NCBI GenBank assembly: GCA_030248065.1
Contig: JASAMV010002598.1
Coordinates: forward strand, 1-64,000
Length of the DNA: 64,000 nt
Direction of reading: 5' to 3'
Source: Rhynchonema sp. JSB1_4
Lineage: Eukaryota; Nematoda; Chromadorea; Monhysterida; Xyalidae
How positions within the stretch are numbered: the stretch's first letter is position 1; each line of letters opens with the position of its first letter. Below, piece by piece: positions 21,501 to 33,396 of this stretch. The position numbers were made by a program, and so were the translations under genes. Below the pieces are notes generated by a model that was given only the letters and a program-made list of their open reading frames with translations, was not told the origin of the DNA and made no database searches.

Positions 21501-23223
21501 TTAACAGTTAAACCTTTCGACAGTGACTATGTATTGTGTCGCACACTTTTTTGGTTCCGTCTCTGCTTTGGCCTCCAATTCACCACTCCACAAACAGTGA
21601 AAAATCTTTATGACGACCAAAAATGGCGGGTGTGGATCATGTCACTATAAAGAAGCAGATTGTAGTAACCCGTAGTTTCGATATCTGAACAAAACAGGGT
21701 GTAGATGTAAAGGCAGTCTACGGGAGGTTGTCACTCTGCCCCCGAATACCGTAACCCACCGCAAGCGAGATCGTTGCGAGACCCATGCTGATCGCTGCTT
21801 ATCGACACGTGTATTAGCGGCAGCAAGCTGGAAATTGTCATCATGCGCGTCGATCACCAAAACTTCGAAATGTTGGTTGGTGTTGGCGCTAACACGCAAA
21901 ACATACATAAAAACAAAATGGTCTCGACACGATCCTTGCAGATCAAAATTACGGTGGGTTACGGTATTCGGGGGCTGAGTGACAACCTCCCGTAGACTGC
22001 CTTTCCCGTATATCTTTTCCAGTTGCTGGGCAATGAAACAACGCACCTGGTTGTTGTCGGCCCCATAGTACAGTTGGGTGACCATGACTGGTATTCGGTA
22101 CACCGCAGCCACTACGTACGCCATTCCATTGAATGCATCAGCGAAGGCCAATGCTAGAAAATAGTCAGAGATCGCCTACAGTGGCAATCAACTTAAATCA
22201 GATCTCCCCCTTGCCTTATATTTTATGAATTAACTACATCCGAGATAGAACAACCCTTTTATGCAAAATATCAAGCATCAAGCCCTCAAAATATACTACC
22301 TCAGAATCCAATTGTCAAAAAACTGATTCAATCTAGTCCAAGCTTGAATCCCGAAAAGGGCATAGGACTGGATTATTATGCTTAGTGTTCCACTTCTTAG
22401 ACAGATGCCCCAGGACTTAATCAGAGAAAACATTCCACTGGATGCTGATGTCAACCGTACATTCGACAATCGTGCATCTAACCGGCAAGAATTATATACT
22501 CCTTTCGCCTTCGCAACGCCAAATGATAGGCGATCGGTATGAAAATGCCCATATTGCCTGCAAACATCAATGTGCCCAAAATCAGGTACGAAACGTTGCG
22601 GAACACTTTCAACCCGTCGTACAGTAACTGAAATAAAAAGTTTACCTCTTGTACGGGCAGCGTGAGAATGACTGTTAGAATTAGAGCGCGGGACAGGACT
22701 TATTTTGAAGACAACCGGCTCAGAACAAGACAGACATTGTGGTTTCGCGTCTCACAAAAGACAAACCAACATTATGAATTTCATCGGCCACAACCAAAGA
22801 GTCAACGTCGCGCAACTCAAATATCAAATATCGTAAAACTTGTTCTCCCTTTGCAGGACATAATTAACCAGTTTAACGCTGATCGCACGATAGCCGAGCT
22901 GTCCAAGACGCGCATGGCAAAATTGGAATGTCGAGGGTTCGATTCTCACAGTTGGGCGCCCTGGGCTGCCAGCGACCAAAATGGACGGGTGATTGTTGTG
23001 CCAAGGCTTTTTGTGCTCAACACCACTACATTACATATTCCATGTTTTTGAGCTTAAGGGAATTCAAAAGGTGGTGAAATTTTCACCAGCACAACGAAAT
23101 GAAACCTTTCCAGTTTTGAATAATTAGGAAATCGTCATTTTGTACCTTATGTGGGTTAACTTCAATCACTTTGGTAACATCAACGTAATTCCAAGTTTCG
23201 ATGATTGTCGAGTTTTCAATCAT
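18539..23223 (-). CDS. Rhodopsin-like 7TM receptor, copy 1, 356 aa, nine exons
   Basis: Exons in transcript order: 23146-23223, 22483-22627, 22047-22153, 21334-21464, 20407-20499, 20079-20244, 19114-19206, 18725-18872, 18539-18648. The spliced length is 1,071 nt and every phase agrees. TM1 carries the conserved Asn (AGNMGIF, N51). TM2 is LAFADAFNGMAYVV. TM3 ends VVSFDRLLV, so DRL stands where DRY normally is (D144-R145). Cysteines at the start of TM3 (LHC) and in loop 2 (DACSQ) could form the usual disulphide. TM7 has LFNPLINV (N303-P304) in place of NPxxY. The short extracellular N-terminus has a sequon (ENST); there is no signal peptide. The C-tail ends IDVKGKE. Ligand and G protein cannot be deduced; tandem duplication suggests a chemosensory-type family. 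Its closest paralogue is the neighbouring gene at 24228-29096. Confidence 0.88.
19315..19755. mobile_element. Element of palindromic CACGGAAATATTTCCGTG units with inverted ends
   Basis: The outer ends AGGGCGGACTTAGGTTGAAC and GTTCAACCTAAGTTCGCCCT are inverted. The interior holds five full copies of the 18-base palindrome CACGGAAATATTTCCGTG plus one partial, joined by TTCCGTGTTCCGTGAAT-like spacers. It lies in intron 6 of 7TM receptor copy 1. No coding capacity. Confidence 0.9.
21709..22006. mobile_element. Foldback element in intron 3 of receptor copy 1
   Basis: The arms AGGCAGTCTACGGGAGGTTG and CAACCTCCCGTAGACTGCCT pair. They continue into GTCACTCTGCCCCCGAATAC and its diverged complement. 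The corresponding intron of receptor copy 2 lacks it, so it probably inserted after duplication. Confidence 0.85.
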
Positions 23224-24400
23224 GTTGTTTGCGGCTTCTTGTTGCGCGTATTCACAAATCAGTAGAAGTCTTCACAAAAGTCCTGCCGTATGCTTTATTG
23301 TTAACGCCGTCAATTTCTGTTTGAAAATAACTACTTTGAGAATAACGATCTTCGTTGCTGTGGGTAACGAACAAAACCAACGAGCCAATCAAGTTCCATG
23401 GTCTGTGACGTTTCACTTGCGAAAACCAAGTAGAATGCAAAATACTATTATGCCGATAGTTCAGACAGTGATCTCGTCCCAGACGCTTTAAACATCACGT
23501 GAACCTGCAAAACAGTTATCTGCATAAGTTATCAAAAACATGCATCACTTGAAAGTTATGAAGGCCGGTTCTGCTAGGACCATGGGGGGAGCAAAGTACA
23601 AAACGTACCCGCAAAACAGATGCAATTAATCAAACTTGCTGTGTGATCGCGATATTGTCTACGAAAGACTGGCGGTAGGGATGTTTTCACCTGACACTAC
23701 TCAGCTCGTCAACTTCTTGTTTCTTGTTTCTATCAAAAGCTGGCTGGTTCTTGCAGCACTCCTTTCAAGAAAACTTACTGAAGCTCATTATTGTGTGCGT
23801 GCGCGACATGCTTAAGATGAAGCAATGAAGGGACCGCGAGATGTATTGTATGTCAGTTCGCTTTGAGCTGCCTTGTGCAACAACAAATATGTGAAAACAG
23901 TGCATTTGTCACAACAAACATTGATTTGACTTTTGGGTTCGGACACTAACGCATGAATAAGAGGACAGGAAAAATACTGGAGCTTACCGTTGGATAAACA
24001 CGTTTGTCGCACGTGCATGCAGCTCAGGGAGATAATCACACGAGAACAAATTTGGAGACAAATGTGATGATGAAAATAGGTTTTCAAACACAATGTTTAC
24101 AAAAGATGGAACCGAACAAGCGAGATCACAAACACATATACTACATAAACGATTTTAGCGATGGAACGATTTTCGGTGAAATATCATCATGAACTTCATT
24201 GATCTTTGCACCAACGCGTAAGTACGCTTACTCCTTTCCTTTCACATCAATGGTCGTCGCGGCCTGTGTTGTTTCATTGCCCCAGTCCTTCAGGTTTATG
24301 GGCATCTTCTTGCCTTTCAACGCCTTGTCTAACCCTGAGTACAACAAAATGGTCGGAGCAGACTGGATTTACAAAAAGACACAAACACTTCAAAACAATG
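22867..24400. repeat. Segmental duplication, right unit flank
   Basis: Homologous to 17032-18700 (see that entry). The stretch 23224-24227 is the intergenic spacer between the two receptor genes and contains no recognisable gene. Confidence 0.9.
22872..22970 (+). mobile_element. tRNA-derived SINE head (Leu/Ser-type)
   Basis: A-box-like ATAGCCGAGCTGTCCAAG and B-box GGGTTCGATTCTC are spaced as in class II tRNAs. CAGTTGGGCGCCCTGGGCTG and a body ending CAACACCACTACATTACAT follow. The acceptor stem does not close, so it is a SINE or pseudogene rather than a tRNA. It lies in intron 1 of 7TM receptor copy 1. Confidence 0.65.
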
Positions 24401-27400
24401 AAATGTTACCTTTTCGCATCAACTTGTGCTTGATCAAGAACAAGTACACATTGATGAGTGGGTTGAACAAAGGAGGCAAGTACAACAAAGCGACGACGGC
24501 ATAGATGTAGTCCTCATAGAGCAGGTCAACCAATTCTGTTGGGATGATCACCAACAGCTGAAAATCGACGGGCTTCGACTTTTTTAGGGGGAAAATCTGT
24601 TTAATCTTTATGCCTCAACATCAATAAGTGCTATGATTTTAGGAAAAAACATTTATTTCTGAGTCAAGCCGCAGCAGTCAAAATATTGAATTACTAGTGT
24701 GCTTATGGTCAACCCGCGAGTTAAGTCAACAGTTTCGATTCCAATGCCAGTGTCAATATGTACAAACAGCTCGATAATTCCAGTTCGTTCACGTAGTTAC
24801 TTACGTATCTTGTGCACACTTGTAAACGATCGAATGGAATGGGTAGGTGCTTGTTAATGTTAACTCTCAATCAAAAGCCTTGTGTATGGGCAATCCATCG
24901 GCTCGGCCCATCCACTTGCTATACACACAGCGCATGCAGCAGCGCACGCCATTTTCTAAGCAAATTCTACACTTTGAGCGAGTGACATACTTTGACGACT
25001 ACTTTCTAATTTATCCGGTTTTCCTTTGCTGCTTGTCATAACACTTTTCTGCACTGTTGCAAAATTTGGGTATGTTTCAACGGATAACTGCAGAGAATAG
25101 ATGCATTCATTGATGGCAGTAATGTAGCATCTATCCTGTGTGCACGAGTGCCATGAGCTGGCGGATTGCCCATATATGTGTGCTCCCCGTGCTGAACTCA
25201 CCAATGTGGCCAGTGTGCTCCATGCCATTTTCACGGTCATGTCCTTCTGCTGTTTCGCCGCCTGTGGGTTCACCTTGCCGCTGCTGGCAACCTGCAGGTG
25301 ATCGCGGATTTAAACTCGAATCTTGGTCGAAAAAGGTGGGATCTATTACCATAGTTACCTAATTTTAAAACAAATTCTGATTCTGATTTAATTCTGATTT
25401 AATGACGCACTTTGCAACACTTGCCCTCTATTTAGTGATCCTTAGCATAGAAGACCCTCGAAACAGTAAATATTTCTGAACAACATTTGGGTCCCAGACT
25501 GTATTTATCACTAATTATAGACAACATATTACAAAGTAATATATTAAGTGAGTGATTAAAAAAATAACTCTGTGCGTTGCGCTGAACATGATTCACAATT
25601 AAATGAAAATTGTATCGGCTTACTGACCTTCCTGTTGTGCAACGCATACGCGACCAACGCAGCCACAAAAATGCCAATTGATGCGACGTGACCCCTTGAG
25701 TACAACAGCAACTGGTAGCTGTACAATGATTTCACCATCGATTTGCTCTGCGAACACGAAGCAGAGCTCACAGGCTCGTCCGCAATCATCCAGCTGCAAG
25801 TTGTCAGAATAATACAAGCTTGACGCGTCCTACCAGAGCAAATCACCAGTGGTCGTCACTCGGAGACTGATCTAATCATTTCGAAATTTGGATGAGACGT
25901 CTCGATCCCCACTTTGCTTTAACTTAGTAAAAAAAATTCTGCCACAATTGTTACCAGTACATCATTGAGCGGAAAATTTGGCTGATGTTGAAGCACAGTG
26001 AGCATGGGTATCGAAACGATGCATGACATTTTTCTGGGAAACTAACGGGTCTCACAACAGTAGACAGGCTGCACGTGCAAATGTAGGTACCCCATTAGTT
26101 TAATGCGCACAACTTGTAATAAATGAACGGTGCCCTTGGGAATCTTCGATTAGAACGCTAAAACAGTTGATCGACCATAATTACTGAAACAATTGTGTTC
26201 GCGACAACAAAATTTTACAAACTCACCCACTGACAAACGCTCCGATCTCAAACAGCAATCCATGAAGATACGTTGCCCCGACCAGCAAATAGGCAACACC
26301 AGGCCCTTTGCTGATGTACCTGGTGATTGTGAAAAAAACCGAATACGCAAAATGAGAGTTGCTATTGCCTGTGTTGTTATACGTTGTGAATTTTGATCAC
26401 ATAGTAACGGCTAAATCCATTTTTAAGGCCGCAGTCCCAGCAATACGAATGTGAGTGAAACATCAGCCAGACACACAGAAAACTACACGTGCTGTGCACT
26501 GTTGTGGTGATGAGCACCATCCATTTCGCATGGCTTCCTGATGTTTCGCTGCCGTCGCACCGTCGTGCATGGCCACCCTTACCCATCCCTGAGTGCACAG
26601 ACGTGCACCGTTGTGGACTTCACACATACAGTATACCTTACACGGCATAGATATACTCCGACCACACGCTTTGTAAAAACTTTTCAAATGCGCGAGTTTG
26701 CCTGATCCGTAATGCGCATTATCCGTGTATTAGCTATAGCGGTCACGTGATGGCCAGGCACTCAACGCACGAACGTCTAACGTTGTGATTTGCGAAGTGC
26801 TATGAAATTCAGTTGGCTACACCAGCTGCGTGCGCTATCACGGAACGCGATCGAAAGGCTTCTCTCAAAAGTTCCGACGACAGAGCTTTCGACTAACTGA
26901 ATAGCACCGACATTTGTACCTATATAAGGACTGTATATACTTACCACATGGTGAACACAGTGACCAACAGTCGATCAAAACTGACCACACACAGCATCAG
27001 TGCTGTGGTCGTATAGAACAGACCCCAGAGTATATTGTGCGGGAACAGGGCACAATGCAGCGCTGTCCAGCCGAACTGCAATCAGGGGGTGATCATATCG
27101 GTACAACTTGTGCAGCGGTTCATGTGATCGGTCCTCCGTGATCCCTGCTCAGGTATTCGGGTCCGACTCCTTCAGACTCATTCTGCTAGTGTCAGACTTG
27201 GGTCGGATTTAGGGGCCAGGATGTCGGTCTATGACTGAATCGTCTCAGAATGCATTACAATAACATTGTGCCAGTTTTTGACAGGCGACAAAGAAACTGT
27301 GACTAAAATATTTTTGAAACGTGCCTGGTTGCTCTCGGCCCCGTAGTACAGTTGGGTGATCATGACTGGGATACGATACAACCCTGCCACAACGTACGCC

Positions 27401-29096
27401 ATTCCATTGAATGCATCAGCGAAAGCCAGCGCTTGAAAATAGTCAGGGATTGTTTTTTTGTCGTAGCGTACCGCGCGCGCGCAGCTTTAATTTTAAAATT
27501 TTGAGACTAATATTTGGCCAGAGGTGTTCGCACCTCGCTCGTCTGTGTAAATAGGCCGAAACGGACGAAACCCACTGCTGTTACATTATTATAACGTACC
27601 AGTGGAGTGTGGCTTAATTGTGGTTTAGTTACCCGTTGCCCTCTCTCACTGGCTTGCACTTTTGTGCGCAGCAGTTATGTTTTACTTGAGCAATGAGATC
27701 TGCTCGAGGTCCTTTTTGGAGGCCAGTGGTGTTCGCACCGACGAGGCCTGACACATCGCCCGTCTGTGAAAACAGGCCGAAACTGGCAAAACTCACTGCT
27801 GTTACATTATTATTTTGTCGCAGCGTACCGCACGCGCGCAACATTACTTTTTAGAACTTTTCAAGGTTGTTACGAATGTTCCAAAAGCCAATACTTTCGC
27901 AGTTTTACCAAGTAATCTTCAGTGCGAATATGCACAAACTTGCTGCAAGTTGTCTAACCAGCTATCACGATGTACTCCTTTCGTGTCCGCAAGGCGGCAT
28001 GATAGACGATCGGTATGAAAATGCCCAGGTTGCCCACAAAGATCAATGCGCCAAGGATCAAGTACGAAACGTTGCGGAACAGTGTCAGTCCGTCATATAG
28101 TTGCTGAAGTGCGTCATAGTTTTGTCAGTGTCAAGTTTGATTAGTTGGCGCGTCTGCTGCTTGCTCAGCGTGCAATATTTCAAGCTTACGCCGGAGCTTA
28201 CACTGAACTTTCTCACACCGAGCTTTCCACCGACCTTTACACCCAACTGACCTATACACCGTTTCGAAAATATCACCCTGTATGTGTTTCCTCGTCGAAT
28301 AAATGCAGGTCAAGAGCTTGACGTCTACGCACAGACATTAAGACGATTTGCGAGTCCTTTTTAATCAGTGCATACAGAGCCACGAAGCAGATCTACATAT
28401 TTCCACTGCTTCTCCACTATTGTGCGACGATTCAGTCCCGGTTCAGGTTCAGGCCCGGCCATTCAGGCCCGGCCGACTCAGGCCCGGCTTGAGCCTAAGC
28501 CTATAAATGGGCCAAACATGATGGTCCTGAATCGGCCGGGACTGAAAAACTGGGCCTGAAAAGTTTGGGCCTGAACTTCCGGGCCTGAAAAGTCGCGGAA
28601 TACTTCTCCACCGCTCACTCACAACCTCAAAGAAGATCTTTCCGATCACCAAAAGCAGTCAAGGATCTGTGTTGAGATCTCGGCATTGCACAGTGGATAA
28701 CAAAAGCTTTGTTCGGTACAGTAACTGATTTTGAGATTATTGCATTATTTTTTATCATTATCTTTTCACGGCAGAATCAAACTCGGATCGGATCGCTCCT
28801 GGCCTTGGTCACGGTGAGATTTTCAGATCAAGGATAAGAGATTTGGCTATGCGACCAGCGTAACAACCATAATGCTGGCGGAATGTCACCCAAGTAAGCT
28901 TCTCAATTTCTAAAGTACTCAAAACATTTCCGTTGAGAGGTGACCAAGGCAGGAGCTACTGCTGTCCTCTATCCGATCCAATCACAAAGCTTCTTTTCGG
29001 CGGAAGGAATTGGTATACCTGATATGGATCGATCTCAGTCAATTCAACACCGTCCGTTGACGTCCAAAATTCAGTGACCGTCGAGTTTTCAGCCAT
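24228..29096 (-). CDS. Rhodopsin-like 7TM receptor, copy 2, 354 aa, nine exons
   Basis: Exons in transcript order: 29019-29096, 27959-28103, 27325-27431, 26945-27075, 26227-26319, 25628-25793, 25202-25291, 24410-24557, 24228-24334. The spliced length is 1,065 nt, in frame. All nine exon boundaries and phases match the gene at 18539-23223. The proteins share TM1 (ILGALIFVGNLGIF), TM2 (FADAFNGMAYVV), the DRL motif at the end of TM3 and NPLINV in TM7. The most divergent part is exon 1 (MAENSTVTEFWTSTDGVE). Intron 3 starts GC instead of GT (CAG|GCACGT), where the paralogue has CAG|GTGCG. One codon is missing in exon 7 and one in exon 9 relative to copy 1. Function is unknown, but the open frame and conserved motifs suggest a working receptor. 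Confidence 0.88.
27461..27845. repeat. Diverged direct repeat with GTCG-AGCGTACCGC ends
   Basis: Two segments, 27461-27600 and about 27718-27845, share GTGTTCGCACC, CGTCTGTG, AGGCCGAAAC and CACTGCTGTTACATTATTAT. They are bounded by GTCGTAGCGTACCGCGCGCG (27462) and GTCGCAGCGTACCGCACGCG (27816). They lie in intron 2 of 7TM receptor copy 2. Confidence 0.65.
28437..28600. mobile_element. GGGCCTGAA-repeat element, copy 1
   Basis: Inverted runs of TTCAGGCCCGGC on the left and GGGCCTGAA on the right flank GAGCCTAAGCCTATAAATGG. The same arrangement recurs at 46925-47092. It lies in intron 1 of 7TM receptor copy 2. Confidence 0.8.
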
Positions 29097-30071
29097 TTCG
29101 GTTGTTGTGCAGAATATCAGCGGGCACTACGACAGCCCAGCAGAATACCAAATGGCTTGGTTTCCGGTCCCCTGAAGGCTAATGCCCAGTTTCAAGGCGA
29201 GCTTCAAAGCCAAGAGATCATATCAGAAGATATTATAGGAAACCTAGCTGCAAGCCTCAATCTGGAAGCGAGCTTTGTGGATTCCCAATCACTTGCAGTG
29301 CAAAAAAATGGCGCGTTATTGTGCATAACTAAAAACATGTCTTTTTTCGAAACCAATATCGAGCTCCTAGCCGTGCATACTGTATATTTTCCTAGCTCAA
29401 TACGTTCAATGAAAGTTGCTAATAATTGCCCATGGGAGAAAGCAAAATAAGTCGTTTTGTTCCGAACATAAAAAATAGCTGACGGTTTGCTGATCCATGT
29501 GTTCGCAACTTGCTTGGTGACCGCTTTGTTGGGAAGAGAATGAAGCGAAAGCCAAAAATGTTCGGAAAGTGACTGCAAATACCAAACTCAGCTTCAGGAT
29601 CTGTACAATACACTATAACAAAAGCTGGTGACGTATCGATTAATCAGAAATAAAATTCGTAGGGCAAAAAAAGAGGTTTAATAATAATAAATAAACGTTT
29701 TTTCGATCACGAGCCAATGCATGGGCCTTGACAACGGCAACACATTGCGCACCGTGGACGGAAGCTATTTTTGCAACAAGAATAAGCTGTTTCTTTCACT
29801 CGTGCTCATTTGATGGAAACAATCGGTGGGAAAAGTGAGTCACGTGCTGCTTTGAAGTTCTTTGTTTCACATACACACATCCATGCGAAATTCGCCAGGT
29901 GGCCGTATGTTTGGCTGGTCACCATACCGCCCCCGAGTTTTCTAAATGAAGCGGAACCCAAACGTTTTGCTCATTGGAATCCACCGGCAATTACTCTCTT
30001 GTAGGTTTCAAGAAAAAAACACACAGCACTCAGGTGCGTTATCGCGTCTGTTAACCCCGGTTTTCTCTCAC
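29097..30071. other. Stretch without recognised gene, 5' flank of receptor copy 2
   Basis: Overlapping frames on both strands (29157-29450 and 29204-29578) show no family resemblance or splice-supported structure. Any promoter of receptor copy 2 would lie here; no TATA box stood out. Confidence 0.45.
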
Positions 30072-30305
30072 AGTCAGGATTATGTAAAAAAATTATTATT
30101 GAACTTTTTTAGTTTTTTGGATTTTTAGAAATTTCGTTTAAGATTTACTTGTTTATTCCGAACCACAAAAAAATTCAGTAGTCAAAGTGAAAAATTCTCG
30201 CATTTTTTTGTAAATATATTTGCTTGTACTAGGAATCGTTGATACCGACCGGTTGTGTGTTTACAAACGGGCAGCAGCGAGATGATATTTTTACCACGTT
30301 TAGGT
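30072..30305. mobile_element. Degenerate hAT-type MITE remnant
   Basis: It begins CAGGATTATGTAAAAAAATT and contains TTATTCCGAACCACAAAAAA and GTGTGTTTACAAACGGGCAG. The last block is shared with 14882-15115 and the first two with 3989-4772. The second end is lost. Confidence 0.55.
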
Positions 30306-30656
30306 TGTTCGTGTTGGGGATAGTCTGTTCACTATCTAGGTTGTAACGTGAAAAGTTAAGGTGTGTTACGGGAAAGGTAGATAACTGGTCTATTTCATTA
30401 GCAAAATTACATGAAAACAGCTGCATAACCCGCAGTTAGTGACCTCCGGAATTTTGACAAGACAATATTATACTTTAAGCAGATTTGTCCAGACTTTCTG
30501 ACATTGTAATGGCATTGTACTGAAGCGAAATGCAAGCGCAAATAGCAGAAGGCGTGGCCAGTCATGATTTTTTAATCTTGTTATTTGCAACAATGGTACA
30601 CATGTTCTTTCGCTGAGTCCTTTTTAATTTGGCTAGTTTTCCTAGCCGTATTTAGG

Positions 30657-30923
30657 TATTGGTCGCACAATGACAAAATCAGAATTCACCCACCCTGATC
30701 TTCAGGTTCAACCTTAACCACTATGCTACTTGTATTTTTGACAAAACATTTTCACCTCAAAATAATCCAGCCGAGCACCCACGTTGCTGCAGCTCTGAAA
30801 CATTTTGGTGACTGCATGGCTTGTGCGTGATCGCGCAACGCAACGTCATTACCACGTTACTTTCCTCCTTCGCGATTCAGGAAAAAAATTGACCAATTCT
30901 TATATAGTCATTGTGCGACCAAT
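30657..30923. mobile_element. TATTGGTCGCACAATGAC MITE, copy 1
   Basis: Terminal inverted repeats TATTGGTCGCACAATGAC and GTCATTGTGCGACCAAT bound 267 bases with a shared interior (CAGGTTCAACCTTAACCACT; CAACGTCATTACC). There is no coding capacity. Other copies are at 31135-31524, 32104-32380, 62097-62373 and 63402-63465. Confidence 0.9.
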
Positions 30924-31134
30924 GTAGACGCGGTGTTAATTTGAAGGTCTTCGCAATTTTAGTATGATGTGTCATACCTGCAGGAGTTTTAGCCCCGCGG
31001 TTCATTTTGTTTGTTATTTTGGTATGTTTTTCGGCTTTTACGTGGAAACCATACTATGGCGAATATTCAGAAAGAGCAGCACGGAAACCCCGGTCACTAT
31101 ACAGCCAACAAACGCACTGCGGTACCTCACTAAA

Positions 31135-31524
31135 TATTGGTCGCACAAGACTGAATCAGAGTTCATGTATCCTGATTTGCAGGTTCAACCTTAACCACTA
31201 TGATATTTCTGAAAAAACGTTTTCACCTGAAAATAATCTATCAGAACACCACGTTGCTGCAGTTCTTAAGGCCTGACTATACTTCGTTCTCTCAGAGAAC
31301 AAAGAACAAATGCTCGCGCGCTGATTGGTCCTCGTATATTCAACAGCCAATCAGCGCACGAGAATTTGTTCTTTGTTCTCTGAGAGAACGAATAGTTCGG
31401 CCTTAAGACATTCTGGTGACTGCATCGTTTATGTGTGAACGCGCAACGCAACGTCATTACCCAGTCACTTTCACCTTCACTTCGAAAAAATTGACCGATT
31501 CTTATAATGTCATTGTGCGACCAA
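31135..31524. mobile_element. TATTGGTCGCAC MITE, copy 2, carrying a nested MITE
   Basis: The ends are TATTGGTCGCACAAGACTG and GTCATTGTGCGACCAA. The interior matches copy 1 except for a 137-bp palindrome (31268-31404) inserted in the middle. Confidence 0.9.
31268..31404. mobile_element. Palindromic CCAAT-core MITE, copy 2 (nested)
   Basis: The arms begin AAGGCCTGACTATACTTCGT and end in a diverged complement. They meet at GCGCGCTGATTGGTCC and CAGCCAATCAGCGCAC. Between the two core halves is TCGTATATTCAA. It is inserted within another MITE. Confidence 0.9.
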
Positions 31525-32103
31525 CGCACGTATACAACGAAAAAGCAAGATACTGCTGCATGGCTTGACAACTGAGATAACGATAACCAGCGCGACGTCG
31601 AAGAACAACACGGGAACTTTGTTCACAAATCTCATTAGTAAGAGCAGCATAAAATCATGGGTGCAGACCGTAACAACATCAGACGACAAAGTTTAGACAC
31701 AGCTACACAGATCAGACATAAAATTACGTAAAATTGCAGAGACACAGCAGATCCATAATTGCAGTGAATGACGCAAATGTGATAGAACGCATAGATCTGT
31801 GGATAGATCCAACTCGACTAGGATATGTTCAGTAAAACGAATTCTTGTATTAAAGAAAGTCATGTCTATGATAATTCAACCACTGTGGAAGAATTATGAA
31901 AATCAACTTTCCCTTCCCTTATAACAAAACAATTGTTCAGAGTTTAGGAGCAATACAGTGAATCGAACAACAAAACTTTACATGGCTTTCAAAATGCAAG
32001 TTCGCTCACAAAGATTTAGCAAGGCTCCGATACCAGCGAAGAGCGGTGAGCGAAATTCCGCTCGTGCTCTCTGATAGAAAAAGTCACTGTAGAATTTCAC
32101 TGG

Positions 32104-32380
32104 TATTGGTCGCACAATGACTTTATAAGAATTGGTCAATTTTTTTCCTGATTCGTAAAGAGGGAAGGTGACGGGGCAATGACGTTGCGTTGCGTGATCC
32201 CGCACAAAGCATGTAGTAAAGAGAATGTTTCAGACCTGCGGCAACGTGGTTGATCTACTAGATTATTTTTAGCTCAAAATGTTTTGTGAAAATGACAAAT
32301 AGCACAGTGGTTAAGAGTGACTGAACTTGAAAATCAGGATTGATTTGATGAATTCTTATATGGCCGTTGTGCGACCAATA
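32104..32380. mobile_element. TATTGGTCGCAC MITE, copy 3
   Basis: It starts TATTGGTCGCACAATGACTT and ends GGCCGTTGTGCGACCAATA. It is nearly identical to 62097-62373 over 277 bases, including GCGGCAACGTGGTTGATCT, so these two copies are relatively recent. Confidence 0.9.
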
Positions 32381-33396
32381 TCAGAGAGCGACCCAAAACA
32401 GACCAAATGATAGCAATAAACAAATCAATAAAATGCTGCAAACAAACACAAAAACCGGGGAACGAGCATTATGTGGTCATTGAAACATTAAATCCGTGAG
32501 CACTCGTAAACAACATAATACCAGTGCATTGCATTGCCTTCCAGAAATCAATCATTTCACGTTGCACCTATGCACAAGAAACCAAACGATCGTTTAAGTG
32601 AGAGTCTAATTATTTGCGCTGCGATATCTATGTCTGTCAAGCCAGGAAGCACGATGCACAAAAAAACAAAAAAATAACGCGTGGAGAAAATTACTGAATT
32701 GAAGCGCGATAAAAGGCTGAAAATCACAAAAAAATTAAAAGGCAATTGGTAAAATTATGTTTAACACACTAGTGAAAAACAAACGCTTGGTGAATAAACC
32801 ACATCGCACAAATATAATGATGGGATGAGGAGAGCGTAAAACTTTCGTTTCAGTTTAAAGATCGATATGAAACGTTGTTATGAACACTTCACAGAAGTAT
32901 AAATTATTCACAACCAAAATAAGATTAAATACATAATTGTGATAAGCATACGTAGTTGTGATAAGCACGAACGGAAGAGAAAATGAAAACCACCATCGGT
33001 TCAAAATAGCCACCACGAATGAAATAAAATCACACGTTTTCCGCGAATAATTTAATACTGATGCAGAAACTGAAACTGGCATGATATCAACCAAGAGACA
33101 CCTTCTAAAGTCTAAGCCAGTAAGCAAAGCGAAATCAAATCAAAAAAGAACAACTGAATTCAAAAACATGATGCGAAACAGAAACAAAAAATACACAGAT
33201 GTTATGTGGTTTTGGTCACGTGATCATGAAGGTGAAAAGCTCGATATCAGAAACGCAAATGGAACTCGCCTTACGGGGTTTATGAAAGAGAGGCACTCAA
33301 CTGCAAACGTAAGCTTAAAGCCGAAAGTGATAATTAATGGTGAATTCCTATACGTCCAAAACAGGCAAAGACCGCGAAGTTGTTGAAAGATATGGC
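32381..33396. other. 3' flank of KIF21; no gene recognised
   Basis: AT-rich sequence. The frame at 33081-33386 on the plus strand shows no family resemblance. KIF21 transcription on the minus strand would run into this region. Confidence 0.45.

Noticed and set aside
26652..26935. Another TATACTCC foldback element in 7TM receptor copy 2 intron 4
   Set aside because: The left end TATACTCCGACCAC is present but no matching inverted right end was found.
29204..29578. 124-residue minus-strand frame as a gene
   Set aside because: No family resemblance, no paralogue and overlapping open frames on the other strand.
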